This document shows positions 1-5,676 of a DNA stretch of 10,236 nt, piece after piece (positions within the stretch are counted from its first letter, which is position 1; each line of letters starts with the position of its first letter). The stretch covers positions 1 to 10,236 of the forward strand of contig JAFDFO010000064.1 in the NCBI GenBank assembly GCA_019309815.1, in the 5' to 3' direction. The notes below the pieces were generated by a model. That model was not told the DNA's origin. It saw nothing but the letters and a program-made list of their open reading frames with translations, and did no database searches. Both the position numbers and the translations under genes were made by a program. Source of the stretch: Deltaproteobacteria bacterium (lineage in GTDB: Bacteria; Desulfobacterota; Desulfobacteria; Desulfobacterales; C00003060).

Positions 1-147
1 AATGCTAAAGAATTACAAAGATTTGAAAATCTGGTGAAAGTCATACGAACTCTGTTTAGACATTTACAGGATAACTGGAAAATTCTTAAAACAAGATCGA
101 TACGGTCAGGTATTACAGTTAAGGGGAAAGGATGCTTGAAGCATTGA
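1..147 (+). CDS. Possible C-terminal tail of an ORF entering from the left edge
   Basis: Frame 1 is open from the first base to a TGA at 145-147, giving 48 codons of a basic, Lys/Arg-rich peptide that reads NAKELQRFEN at its visible start. No family is recognised. The stretch is AT-rich compared with the genes further right, and 48 open codons at an edge can arise by chance. It may be the end of a real gene, a decayed remnant or noncoding DNA. Confidence 0.2.
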   Translation, partial: NAKELQRFENLVKVIRTLFRHLQDNWKILKTRSIRSGITVKGKGCLKH

Positions 148-170
148 TAAAATGGTTCAAAAACAGACAC

Positions 171-202
171 TTGAATCCTTGACCCCTTGATTCCTCGAAC
201 CC
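171..202. repeat. Four degenerate tandem octamers, consensus TTGANYCC
   Basis: Four consecutive 8-base units are visible: TTGAATCC, TTGACCCC, TTGATTCC and TCGAACCC. They run head to tail without gaps and lead directly into the hairpin at 203-227. Function is unknown; this looks like a simple intergenic repeat. Confidence 0.6.
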
Positions 203-227
203 TCTTCTCCAACTAAATTGGAGAAGA
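203..227. repeat. Perfect 10-bp inverted repeat (hairpin)
   Basis: TCTTCTCCAA (203-212) and TTGGAGAAGA (218-227) are exact reverse complements around a 5-base loop, CTAAA. No clear run of T follows on either strand, so a standard intrinsic terminator is not supported, though it could still mark the end of a transcript from the left. Confidence 0.55.
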
Positions 228-600
228 ACCTCTTAAATTGACTCTAACGCCTGTCAAATCCAATTATCTGGAACCTACGCAGTTTGAATATATTCCAAAG
301 AAATCGATCCTCGCGACCTCACCCAAACCGTTTTTCATTGAATCGTTGCTCCTTTTTCGATATCTATGGGGAATCATAAAACTTCACCGTTTTCGATATC
401 TATGGGGAATCATAAAACTTCACCGATTTACGACCGTGGGAAGTACCCTTGAAAAACTCCCGGCTTCAAATATCCAAGGTTTTGGCCAAAGACGACCCCA
501 GGTATCCTGAATGCGATGTGTACAGCCATGACTTACAAATTCATGAAAGCTTTGGACCCTACACCAGCAGTCGCGCTACCACTATGAGAGAGACGCACGC
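228..600. other. Intergenic stretch without a convincing gene
   Basis: Apart from the 36-bp tandem duplication at 354-425, nothing functional is recognisable here. A 90-codon frame (238-510) needs a TTG start without a ribosome binding site, and it is kept open through the duplicated segment, so it is not called a gene. No strong sigma-70 promoter for the downstream lipoprotein gene was found. Confidence 0.5.
354..425. repeat. Perfect 36-bp tandem duplication
   Basis: Bases 354-389 and 390-425 are identical 36-base units placed head to tail with nothing between them. Each begins TTTTCGATATC and ends AAACTTCACCG. Perfect identity suggests a recent slippage or duplication event. The length resembles a CRISPR repeat, but there are no spacers. 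Confidence 0.9.
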
Positions 601-620
601 AAGGAGGTGAAAAGACCGAC

Positions 621-1262
621 ATGAACATGCCATCGATTTTTCGTAAGCTTCTCCTTAGTATGAGCCTCGTGTTCCTTGTGGCAGGAGGGTGTAAAGAGCG
701 TCAAGAGCCTGTACCACCCAAGGGGCCTGCCGTGGTTCGAAAAAGTATTGAAGCACCTCAACCGCTCACGGTCCAGGCCGTGAAGCCTGGCGACCAAGAA
801 GCCGCGGCGCCGGTCGCCGAAGAAGGTCCACCGAAAACGGAAGCCCCAGAGCTACCCCCCCTGAAACTGGCTGAAGTGAAGCCGCCGGCTGAAGAAGCAC
901 CTACCCCCGAAGTCACAGTAGAGCCGGGGGAGGTTATTGAAGAACCGGATAAAGGGGCTGAGATTGTGGCCGGTGCCGGCAGCGAACGTCTTTCGGCCCC
1001 AGAGATGCCGCCTGGTGGCACCTTTACCATTACTCTGGCCTCATTCAAACCAAAGCAGAGGGCTGATCGATATGTTGAGAAACTGAAAAAGCTGGGCATT
1101 GACGCGTATATCTGGGAGGTCAATCTCCCTGAAAAGGGAAGATGGTACCGCGTCTCCACAGGAAGTTTTCGCACACTCAAGGAAGCAAAGAATTACAAGG
1201 AGGAATTAAGACAGAAGGGAATGTCTGATACGTATATTACAAAGATTGCAGAGTCCTTGTAG
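621..1262 (+). CDS. SPOR-domain lipoprotein
   Basis: A 213-aa protein expected to be exported and lipid-anchored, with a C-terminal domain that binds peptidoglycan. The N-terminus has a basic start, a hydrophobic segment (residues 10-20) and a lipobox-like VAGGC ending at Cys24; the -3 residue is Ala rather than the preferred Leu. Residues 25-130 are a low-complexity Pro/Glu/Ala-rich spacer typical of periplasm-spanning linkers. Residues 133-211 match the SPOR pattern: TFTITLASF, a helix with A148-D149-R150, then WYRVSTGSF and a second helix. SPOR domains bind denuded septal glycan and are linked to cell division or wall remodelling. The start at ATG 621 is preceded by AAGGAGGTG at 601-609, a rather long spacing; ATG 627 is an in-frame alternative. 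The gene appears to stand alone, with nothing linking it to the stress module downstream. Confidence 0.85.
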   Translation: MNMPSIFRKLLLSMSLVFLVAGGCKERQEPVPPKGPAVVRKSIEAPQPLTVQAVKPGDQEAAAPVAEEGPPKTEAPELPPLKLAEVKPPAEEAPTPEVTVEPGEVIEEPDKGAEIVAGAGSERLSAPEMPPGGTFTITLASFKPKQRADRYVEKLKKLGIDAYIWEVNLPEKGRWYRVSTGSFRTLKEAKNYKEELRQKGMSDTYITKIAESL

Positions 1263-1305
1263 TATGAAAGACAGAGGCTGGCCCTTATGTCAGGGAGGTA
1301 GATAA

Positions 1306-1360
1306 TTCGTCTTAGGCTTTGCGCTCCGTGGTGCTTTCGGTTTTTAGCAAAGAGGACGAA
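1306..1360 (+). other. Imperfect long hairpin downstream of the lipoprotein gene
   Basis: TTCGTC (1306-1311) pairs with GACGAA (1355-1360), CTTTGC (1317-1322) pairs with GCAAAG (1347-1352), and CCG (1326-1328) can pair with CGG (1338-1340), which is followed by TTTTT. The layers nest with small internal loops. It lies 45 bases after the lipoprotein stop, so it may terminate or stabilise that mRNA. Folding energy was not calculated. Confidence 0.4.
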
Positions 1361-1663
1361 GTTGGATCTTGCATCTGAGATTACCTGGCATCCGTTGTAA
1401 CGTAGAACAGGCGTACATCACCGGTAGTATGGGGTGCCATGAAGCAAGCACCCAGATCCGATCATCTGTGGAGAGATGGGGTTTTGATATCGTTTTAGAT
1501 ATCTTGACATTTTCAAAAGTAAAGATATGGGAAGTAATCCTGAAAAATTCTTGCTCTGAAATATTCAAAGGGGCTGATAAACCCTCTCGCCTTGGCCAAT
1601 GATAGATCAGGGGATAGGCTGGATGTAACATTTTGTGACAAGCAGGGTTTTGGGGAGTTATTC

Positions 1664-1704
1664 AAAGCGGTCATTTCCATCAAAAGGATTGACCGCTTTT
1701 TTTT
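1664..1704 (+). terminator. Rho-independent terminator, + strand
   Basis: AAAGCGGTCA (1664-1673) is the exact reverse complement of TGACCGCTTT (1690-1699). The right arm runs into eight consecutive T (1697-1704), the classic intrinsic terminator pattern for a + strand transcript. The loop is 16 bases. Read on the - strand, the same stem ends only in TTT, so it could act weakly for the convergent Lon-like gene ending at 1727. The nearest + strand gene ends 400 bases upstream, so an unannotated transcript may use it. Confidence 0.75.
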
Positions 1705-1726
1705 GCGCTTTGACTCAAAGGAAGGG

Positions 1727-3760
1727 TTAGGTGGTCGGGTTATTGACAGGCGCCCCCTTTTCTTTCAGCACTTTGTCCACGATTTCCCGTAACTCACCGA
1801 CTGTAATGATTTCCAGCTCATTTTTGATTTCTTCAGGAATCTCTCTCAGATCCCCGTCGTTTTTGTCGGGAAAGACCACGCATTTCACTCCGGCTCTATG
1901 AGCGGCCATGGCCTTGTCCTTGACACCCCCCACCGGCAGTATCCTGCCACTCAAGGTCAGCTCACCCGTCAAAGCAACATCCCTTCTGCAGGGTCGGTCC
2001 GTGAGTAGTGAAATGAGGGCGATGGCGATGGTAAGACCCGCTGAAGGACCGTCCTTGGGCGTGGCCCCGGCAGGGACGTGAACGTGTATGTCCTGACCCT
2101 CGAAAAAATCCTCGGGTATATTGAACAGAGCGGTATGGCTTCGAATGTAGCTCAGGGCAGCCTGTGCAGACTCCTTCATCACTTCTCCAAGGGAGCCTGT
2201 CAGCAGGAGACGGCCTTCTCCCTTCATCCTGGTGGCCTCAATGAAAATGATTTGTCCACCTGTCTCGGCCCAGGCCAGGCCGGTGGACACACCCACCTTG
2301 TCCTCGGCCTCGGCCACTTCAAAGTAGAATTTCCTTGGCCCAAGCAGTTGCTCAACCGATTCGTGAGTGATCTTTCTTGCAGCGGTATTCCCCTGATTTT
2401 TCAAGACGTCCCGGGCCGTCTTGCGGCAAACAGAAGCGATCTGCCGCTGCAGGTTCCTGAGCCCAGCCTCCCGGGTGTATTCACTTATGATCCTCTGAAC
2501 GGCCTCGGTGGTAAACTCCGGGGGGTTACTGGAAAGCCCTGCTTCGTCAATTTCACGGGGGATCAGATATTTGTAGGCGATTTTCTCTTTCTCTTTTTCT
2601 GTGTATCCGGAAAGATAGAGGACTTCCAGCCTGTCCAGAAGGGGCCCTGGAATAAGGTCAGTAGTGTTGGCCGTTGCAATGAACATGACCTTTGAGAGGT
2701 CAAAAGGCACATCCAGGTAGTGGTCCATGAACTGGCTGTTCTGCTCGGGGTCCAGTACCTCCAGGAGCGCTGAAGCGGGGTCGCCCTTAAAATCCTGTCC
2801 GATCTTGTCCAATTCATCCAGCATAAAGACGGGGTTCTTGAATTCCACCCTTCGGATCTCCTGGATAATTCGCCCGGGCAAGGCCCCCACATAACTCCTC
2901 CGATGCCCCCTGATTTGGGCCTCGTCTTTCATGCCGGCAAGAGAGATGCGGGTGAATTTCTTTTCAAGGCTGTGGGCAATGGACATCCCAAGTGAGGTCT
3001 TGCCTGTCCCCGGAGGTCCCACAAAACATAGGCCGGGACCCTTGGGCTGCAGTCGTGCCCTTTTCTTCATCAGAGCCTTTTGTATGGTGGATCTGACCTC
3101 GACAAGTTTCAGAGGTTTTGCCAGAAACTGGTAGGACCCCTTCTGCATGGCCTCGACAGCCGTAGGAACCGTTGCATAACCGGTGATAATGATGACTTCA
3201 GTAGTCGGATCTTTGGCCTTAGCCTTTTCCAGGACCGTTAAGCCGTCAACTTCTTCCATTTTGAGATCGGTCAGAATGACATCAAAGCTGCCCTTCTCCA
3301 AGAGTCTCAAGGCTTCGCTCCCACTGGAGGCAACAAATACCTCGTACCCGTCTTTTGTAAGCACGTGGTTCAGGTTCATCCTGGTCATCTTCTCGTCGTC
3401 CACCACCAGAATCCTTTGCCCGTGTGACAGCTTCAAGATTCTCACGGCCAGGTGCTCTAAGATGCGGTCCTTGATCTCCGTGAGGCCATAGTGTTCTTGC
3501 TCCAAAATAGATTCAGCTCTGTTCATATCAAGGTTATCTTCCGTCATTTTGTTCCACGGTAGACTCACCATGTAGTCGATATAATTGGTGCCGATGCCGT
3601 ATTCAGCAGTGGAGGGGCCGGTCTTCGACAGCTTGTCCAGTTCCTTGAGGGCCGCCTTTTCCACCTGGGGCGGCATGTTGGCACTGACTACGGTTTCCCG
3701 CAGTTCCTCGATTTCCTGGAAACCCTCCTCGATCTCTTCGTCTTTTTTGAATATTCGCAT
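1727..3760 (-). CDS. lon: Lon-family ATP-dependent protease with an inserted response-regulator receiver domain
   Basis: A 677-aa cytoplasmic AAA+ serine protease. Residues 1-110 match the helical region just before the Lon ATPase (YIDYMVSLPWNK at 60-71, EHYGLTEIKDRI at 89-100). The N-terminal substrate-binding (LAN) domain of ordinary Lon, usually about 780-800 aa, is absent. Residues 115-230 are a full receiver domain with acidic D121/D122, phospho-acceptor D165 in VILTDLKM, T193 and K215. The Lon module then resumes: Walker A GPPGTGKT (248-255), Walker B VFMLDE (311-316), sensor-1 N365, arginine finger R377, sensor-2 R435. The protease domain has Ser573 in PKDGPSAG and Lys616, spaced like the E. 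coli S679/K722 dyad. An upstream ATG at 3919 exists, but the start at 3760 is preferred: it has an AAGGGAGA ribosome site and a promoter only about 18 bases upstream. The receiver may gate proteolysis by phosphorylation (inference). Confidence 0.93.
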   Translation of the reverse strand: MRIFKKDEEIEEGFQEIEELRETVVSANMPPQVEKAALKELDKLSKTGPSTAEYGIGTNYIDYMVSLPWNKMTEDNLDMNRAESILEQEHYGLTEIKDRILEHLAVRILKLSHGQRILVVDDEKMTRMNLNHVLTKDGYEVFVASSGSEALRLLEKGSFDVILTDLKMEEVDGLTVLEKAKAKDPTTEVIIITGYATVPTAVEAMQKGSYQFLAKPLKLVEVRSTIQKALMKKRARLQPKGPGLCFVGPPGTGKTSLGMSIAHSLEKKFTRISLAGMKDEAQIRGHRRSYVGALPGRIIQEIRRVEFKNPVFMLDELDKIGQDFKGDPASALLEVLDPEQNSQFMDHYLDVPFDLSKVMFIATANTTDLIPGPLLDRLEVLYLSGYTEKEKEKIAYKYLIPREIDEAGLSSNPPEFTTEAVQRIISEYTREAGLRNLQRQIASVCRKTARDVLKNQGNTAARKITHESVEQLLGPRKFYFEVAEAEDKVGVSTGLAWAETGGQIIFIEATRMKGEGRLLLTGSLGEVMKESAQAALSYIRSHTALFNIPEDFFEGQDIHVHVPAGATPKDGPSAGLTIAIALISLLTDRPCRRDVALTGELTLSGRILPVGGVKDKAMAAHRAGVKCVVFPDKNDGDLREIPEEIKNELEIITVGELREIVDKVLKEKGAPVNNPTT

Positions 3761-3784
3761 GCGTGGATCTCCCTTGCGGGCGCG

Positions 3785-3814
3785 ACTATACAAGACATCC
3801 ACTCTGGGTCGCAA
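3785..3814 (-). promoter_or_regulatory. Sigma-70-type promoter for the Lon-like gene
   Basis: Read on the - strand, TTGCGA (3814-3809) and TATAGT (3790-3785) are separated by 18 bases. TATAGT matches the -10 consensus at five of six positions and TTGCGA matches the -35 at four. Transcription would begin near 3778, leaving a leader of about 18 bases that contains the AAGGGAGA ribosome site before ATG 3760. This supports the shorter start for the protease. Confidence 0.55.
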
Positions 3815-3855
3815 GAGAAGAATCGTGCGGCCGTAAACATAAGAGTCTTCATTTC

Positions 3856-3870
3856 GTTGCAATCTGCAAC
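3856..3870. promoter_or_regulatory. Palindromic operator GTTGCA-ATC-TGCAAC (distal)
   Basis: A perfect 6-3-6 inverted repeat, the same core as the site at 3941-3957. It lies about 200 bases upstream of the predicted sigma-54 start and about 85 bases upstream of the predicted protease start. Two identical palindromes in one intergenic region point to binding by a dimeric regulator, plausibly the NtrC-type activator encoded from 9440 (inference). Confidence 0.65.
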
Positions 3871-3884
3871 ACACCCCATGTTCC

Positions 3885-3894
3885 TGCAACGATT
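3885..3894. promoter_or_regulatory. Operator half-site TGCAACGATT
   Basis: TGCAACGATT at 3885-3894 is identical to the right arm and flank of the proximal palindrome (3951-3960). The left arm is degraded (GTTCC instead of GTTGCA), so this is at most a half-site or weak third operator. Confidence 0.4.
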
Positions 3895-3940
3895 CATAAC
3901 TACCCGATATGTTGTGCAATTATTGCGAAACGCCGATTGG

Positions 3941-3957
3941 CGTTGCAGACTGCAACG
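3941..3957. promoter_or_regulatory. Palindromic operator CGTTGCA-GAC-TGCAACG (proximal)
   Basis: A perfect 7-3-7 inverted repeat centred about 115 bases before the predicted sigma-54 transcription start. That distance is usual for the enhancer sites of sigma-54 activators. It shares its core with the distal palindrome. The regulator is not shown by the sequence; the NtrC-type protein in this window is the obvious candidate. Confidence 0.7.
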
Positions 3958-4006
3958 ATTTTCGCATTTTTTCCGCCTCATTCCTGATAGGGCAAAAGGC
4001 TTTTAA

Positions 4007-4019
4007 TATCAAGTAGATA
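4007..4019 (+). promoter_or_regulatory. IHF-like site between operators and sigma-54 promoter
   Basis: TATCAAGTAGATA fits the IHF consensus WATCAANNNNTTR with one mismatch, and is preceded by an AT-rich stretch. It lies between the proximal operator and the sigma-54 promoter, where IHF normally bends DNA to bring the activator to the polymerase. The motif is short and could be chance. Confidence 0.35.
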
Positions 4020-4037
4020 TGCCCTGTTTTCTCTCGG

Positions 4038-4053
4038 TGGCACGGGATGTGCT
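4038..4053 (+). promoter_or_regulatory. Sigma-54 (-24/-12) promoter
   Basis: TGGCACGGGATGTGCT matches the sigma-54 consensus TGGCACGNNNNTTGCW at all but one of the fixed positions (G for the first T of the -12 block). The invariant GG (4039-4040) and GC (4051-4052) are ten bases apart as required. Transcription would start near 4064, about 40 bases before the ATG at 4104. It therefore drives the TFAEAG/universal stress protein operon and demands an ATP-using enhancer-binding activator. Confidence 0.85.
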
Positions 4054-4103
4054 AAGTAGGGCCTTCAACAACAGAACGACACTAAATTAAAGGAGGGGTA
4101 GAA

Positions 4104-4397
4104 ATGGAAAAAAGAAACTCAAACATTAGTTGGCTCGACAGGATGATGACAGCCATTACCTTTGCTGAGGCTGGAGAAGCGAAGACGGCCCTAGAGGTCA
4201 GCGGAATGAACGTGGAAAGAAAGAGCCCGCGCATCAGCAAGTTTGACAGGTTGATGACGGCTATTACCTTTGCCGAGGCAGGAGATGCGGATACGGCCCT
4301 AGAGATCACTGGCCAAAGACCTACAAAGACCAGACAAAAACAAAGCCGGCGCAGCAGTCGCTCCACAGTCGACCATCGCCCAAGGCTTCACGCATAA
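4104..4397 (+). CDS. Small double-repeat TFAEAG-motif protein
   Basis: A 97-aa protein of no family I recognise. It holds two near-identical 23-residue repeats at residues 12-34 and 48-70, both of the form DRxMTAITFAEAG, then about ten residues ending Gly. They are 36 residues apart (108 bases) with a basic linker. The tail from residue 71 is strongly basic (QRPTKTRQKQ and onward) and probably disordered. There is no signal peptide or membrane segment, so it should be cytoplasmic. The same motif occurs once in each of the next two proteins, both related to universal stress proteins. This suggests a shared binding surface or oligomerisation helix (inference). The start has a strong AAAGGAGGGG site. 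It is the first gene after the sigma-54 promoter, and the next gene begins 11 bases after its stop. Confidence 0.8.
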   Translation: MEKRNSNISWLDRMMTAITFAEAGEAKTALEVSGMNVERKSPRISKFDRLMTAITFAEAGDADTALEITGQRPTKTRQKQSRRSSRSTVDHRPRLHA

Positions 4398-4408
4398 AGG
4401 GAAATACG

Positions 4409-4921
4409 ATGCAGAAGGTATTACTAGCCGTAGATGGCATCAAACCGACTGAGAAGGTATTCCGCTATGCGGTAGAGCTTTGTCAGCGCCTGCGTGCAGA
4501 GCTCCGGGTGGTTCAGGTGATCAGGCCTGGGCAGTATAGCCAGTATCTGAAAAGGGCTCGAAACGGTGCTAACCGAGCAAGGCGTTTCATAGAGAATTCT
4601 ATGGTGGCAGCGACCTTTGCTGAGGCGGGCGAACATGAAATGGCCACGGAGATCATGGCTCAGGCGAGGAAGAACATTCAAAAGCTCTTTCCTCAATCAG
4701 AACGGGCAGGGATCTCGTGTCACATGACCATGAGGTCCGGGTGCCCCGGTGAAGAGATTGTCCGTTATGTGAATGAACATCGAGACGTGGTGCTGACGAT
4801 TTATGACACAGCCCCGGAGGAGAACTCAGATCGCGGTATTTTGGCCGAAGATGGAGACGAACCCTCTGACATTAAAGAACATCTGTCCATTCCTCTAGTG
4901 GTAATAAGAACTGAAGCATAA
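4409..4921 (+). CDS. Universal stress protein with internal TFAEAG motif
   Basis: A 170-aa cytoplasmic protein of the Usp (UspA) superfamily. The first strand and helix are typical: KVLLAVDG at 3-10, an amphipathic helix YAVELCQRL at 20-28, then LRVVQVI at 32-38. The C-terminus ends in the usual strand, IPLVVIRTEA. The ATP-binding loop of the nucleotide-binding subgroup (G-x2-G-x9-G-S/T) is not visible in 130-160, so it is probably a non-ATP-binding type. It is longer than the usual 140-150 aa because of an insertion around 40-90. That insertion holds the motif ENSMVAATFAEAGEHEMATE (residues 62-81), shared with the neighbouring genes. The ribosome site (AAAGGG) is weak, so translation may be coupled to the upstream gene. 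Expected to act in stress survival; its partner is unknown. Confidence 0.85.
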   Translation: MQKVLLAVDGIKPTEKVFRYAVELCQRLRAELRVVQVIRPGQYSQYLKRARNGANRARRFIENSMVAATFAEAGEHEMATEIMAQARKNIQKLFPQSERAGISCHMTMRSGCPGEEIVRYVNEHRDVVLTIYDTAPEENSDRGILAEDGDEPSDIKEHLSIPLVVIRTEA

Positions 4922-4947
4922 TTAGAAAGAATAGGAGGTTTCAGAAA

Positions 4948-5514
4948 ATGGGAAGGTTTTTTGCTAAATTGATGAGAAAGGCTAACAGGGTTGGGACCAG
5001 TATGGAGAAGTACCAGGAAGCCGTCACTTTTGCTGAAGCGGGAGAGCAGGAGCACGTTAAGACATTGTTTCAGGCAGACGCAGATGTGGCCGAAGAAAGA
5101 GCGGGGAAGCTTCTTGTAGTTGGTCGGGAAGGCACATTTTCGAGGGAAGTCATAGACTATGCCCTTGATATGGCTCAGAGACTTCACTATGAGATCCTGG
5201 CGTTAAACACGGCTGCTTTGTCCGGTGAGACATTCAGACTGTTTTCATCCTCGCACAAAAAGCTCTCCGAGGATTTTCGGGAGCTGTCGGAAAAGAATGC
5301 AAGGCCCTTTCACGAAGAGGCCGACAGGCTTGGGGTCTCCTTTGCTCATATGGTGAAGTTCAGTGCCAGGGATCAAGCCGTCGAAGAGATCAACAAGGAA
5401 TTTTCGAATATCGAATTTGTGGTTTCTGACTCGGAAGAAGAACACCCGGAAGAAAGAGTCGAGGAGGGTGCCAGGGCAACACAGGCGATCTACGTATACT
5501 CTATGACAACGTAG
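4948..5514 (+). CDS. Universal stress protein-like protein with N-terminal TFAEAG motif
   Basis: A 188-aa cytoplasmic protein, the third member of the operon. Residues 1-50 form a helical, charged N-terminal extension holding the shared motif, EKYQEAVTFAEAGEQEHVKT (20-39). A Usp-like alpha/beta fold follows: KLLVVGREG (54-62), a helix with VIDYALDMAQRL (68-79), EILALNTAAL (82-91), and a helix-rich segment with DRLGVSFAHMVKF (126-138). The last strands, IEFVVSD (155-161) and AIYVYS (180-185), are separated by an acidic stretch (EEEHPEERVEEG). No ATP-binding loop is visible. The similarity to Usp is weaker than for the preceding gene, which has the motif inside the fold rather than ahead of it. 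A clear AGGAGG at 4932-4937 precedes the ATG, 26 bases after the previous stop. Confidence 0.75.
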   Translation: MGRFFAKLMRKANRVGTSMEKYQEAVTFAEAGEQEHVKTLFQADADVAEERAGKLLVVGREGTFSREVIDYALDMAQRLHYEILALNTAALSGETFRLFSSSHKKLSEDFRELSEKNARPFHEEADRLGVSFAHMVKFSARDQAVEEINKEFSNIEFVVSDSEEEHPEERVEEGARATQAIYVYSMTT

Positions 5515-5541
5515 AAGAAACCTTTCAAAAGTAGATCAAAG

Positions 5542-5594
5542 GAAGCAGATTGTCTGGCTTCGTCCATATGGGACGGATCTGGATTTTCTGCTTC
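5542..5594 (+). other. Nested hairpin between stress operon and permease
   Basis: GAAGCAGA (5542-5549) pairs with TCTGCTTC (5587-5594), enclosing a second hairpin, CGTCC (5561-5565) with GGACG (5571-5575). TCTGG is also repeated directly at 5553 and 5577. No T run follows, so it is more likely an mRNA processing, stabilising or attenuating structure than a clean terminator. Confidence 0.45.
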
Positions 5595-5632
5595 TGTATT
5601 GTTACACTGCATCACTGTTCCATCACAAGAAT

Positions 5633-5657
5633 GATGCCCGATTCGAGCATCGGGATC
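5633..5657 (+). other. Small hairpin just before the 30-aa peptide gene
   Basis: CCCGAT (5637-5642) and ATCGGG (5649-5654) pair around TCGAGC, and GAT/ATC can extend the stem past a one-base bulge. It ends about 9 bases before the AGAAGAGGAGG ribosome site (5661-5671), so it could influence translation of the peptide. Confidence 0.3.
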
Positions 5658-5676
5658 GTCAGAAGAGGAGGATGAC

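Larger units (their letters stand above)
1263..1726. other. Intergenic region with hairpins, no convincing CDS
   Basis: This 464-base gap holds the imperfect hairpin at 1306-1360 and the terminator at 1664-1704. Open frames exist on both strands (1369-1602 +, 1344-1631 -) but overlap each other, lack clear ribosome binding sites and show no recognisable motif. A TTGACA hexamer at 1504-1509 followed after 16 bases by TATGGG is a weak promoter candidate that would give a short transcript ending at the terminator. Confidence 0.5.

Noticed and set aside
354..425. 36-bp repeat as a CRISPR remnant
   Set aside because: The two units abut directly with no spacer and no neighbouring cas genes.
238..510. 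A 90-codon open frame on the + strand
   Set aside because: It has a TTG start without a ribosome site, no recognisable motif, and is lengthened by the 36-bp tandem duplication.
1344..1631. Overlapping open frames on both strands (1369-1602 + and 1344-1631 -)
   Set aside because: They overlap each other, lack ribosome sites and show no family features; treated as chance frames.
3874..3882. Heat-shock (sigma-32-like) -10 element CCCCATGTT on the + strand
   Set aside because: There is no properly spaced CTTGAA-like -35, and it points away from the Lon-like gene, over 200 bases from the next + strand gene.
3761..3919. Longer N-terminus for the Lon-like protease, from ATG 3919
   Set aside because: The added 53 residues are not Lon-like, they would span the predicted promoter and one operator, and ATG 3760 has its own ribosome site.
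3964..3979. Sigma-54-like GG-N10-GC match on the - strand
   Set aside because: Only the minimal GG/GC and a few other positions match, and the proximal operator would fall just downstream of its start.
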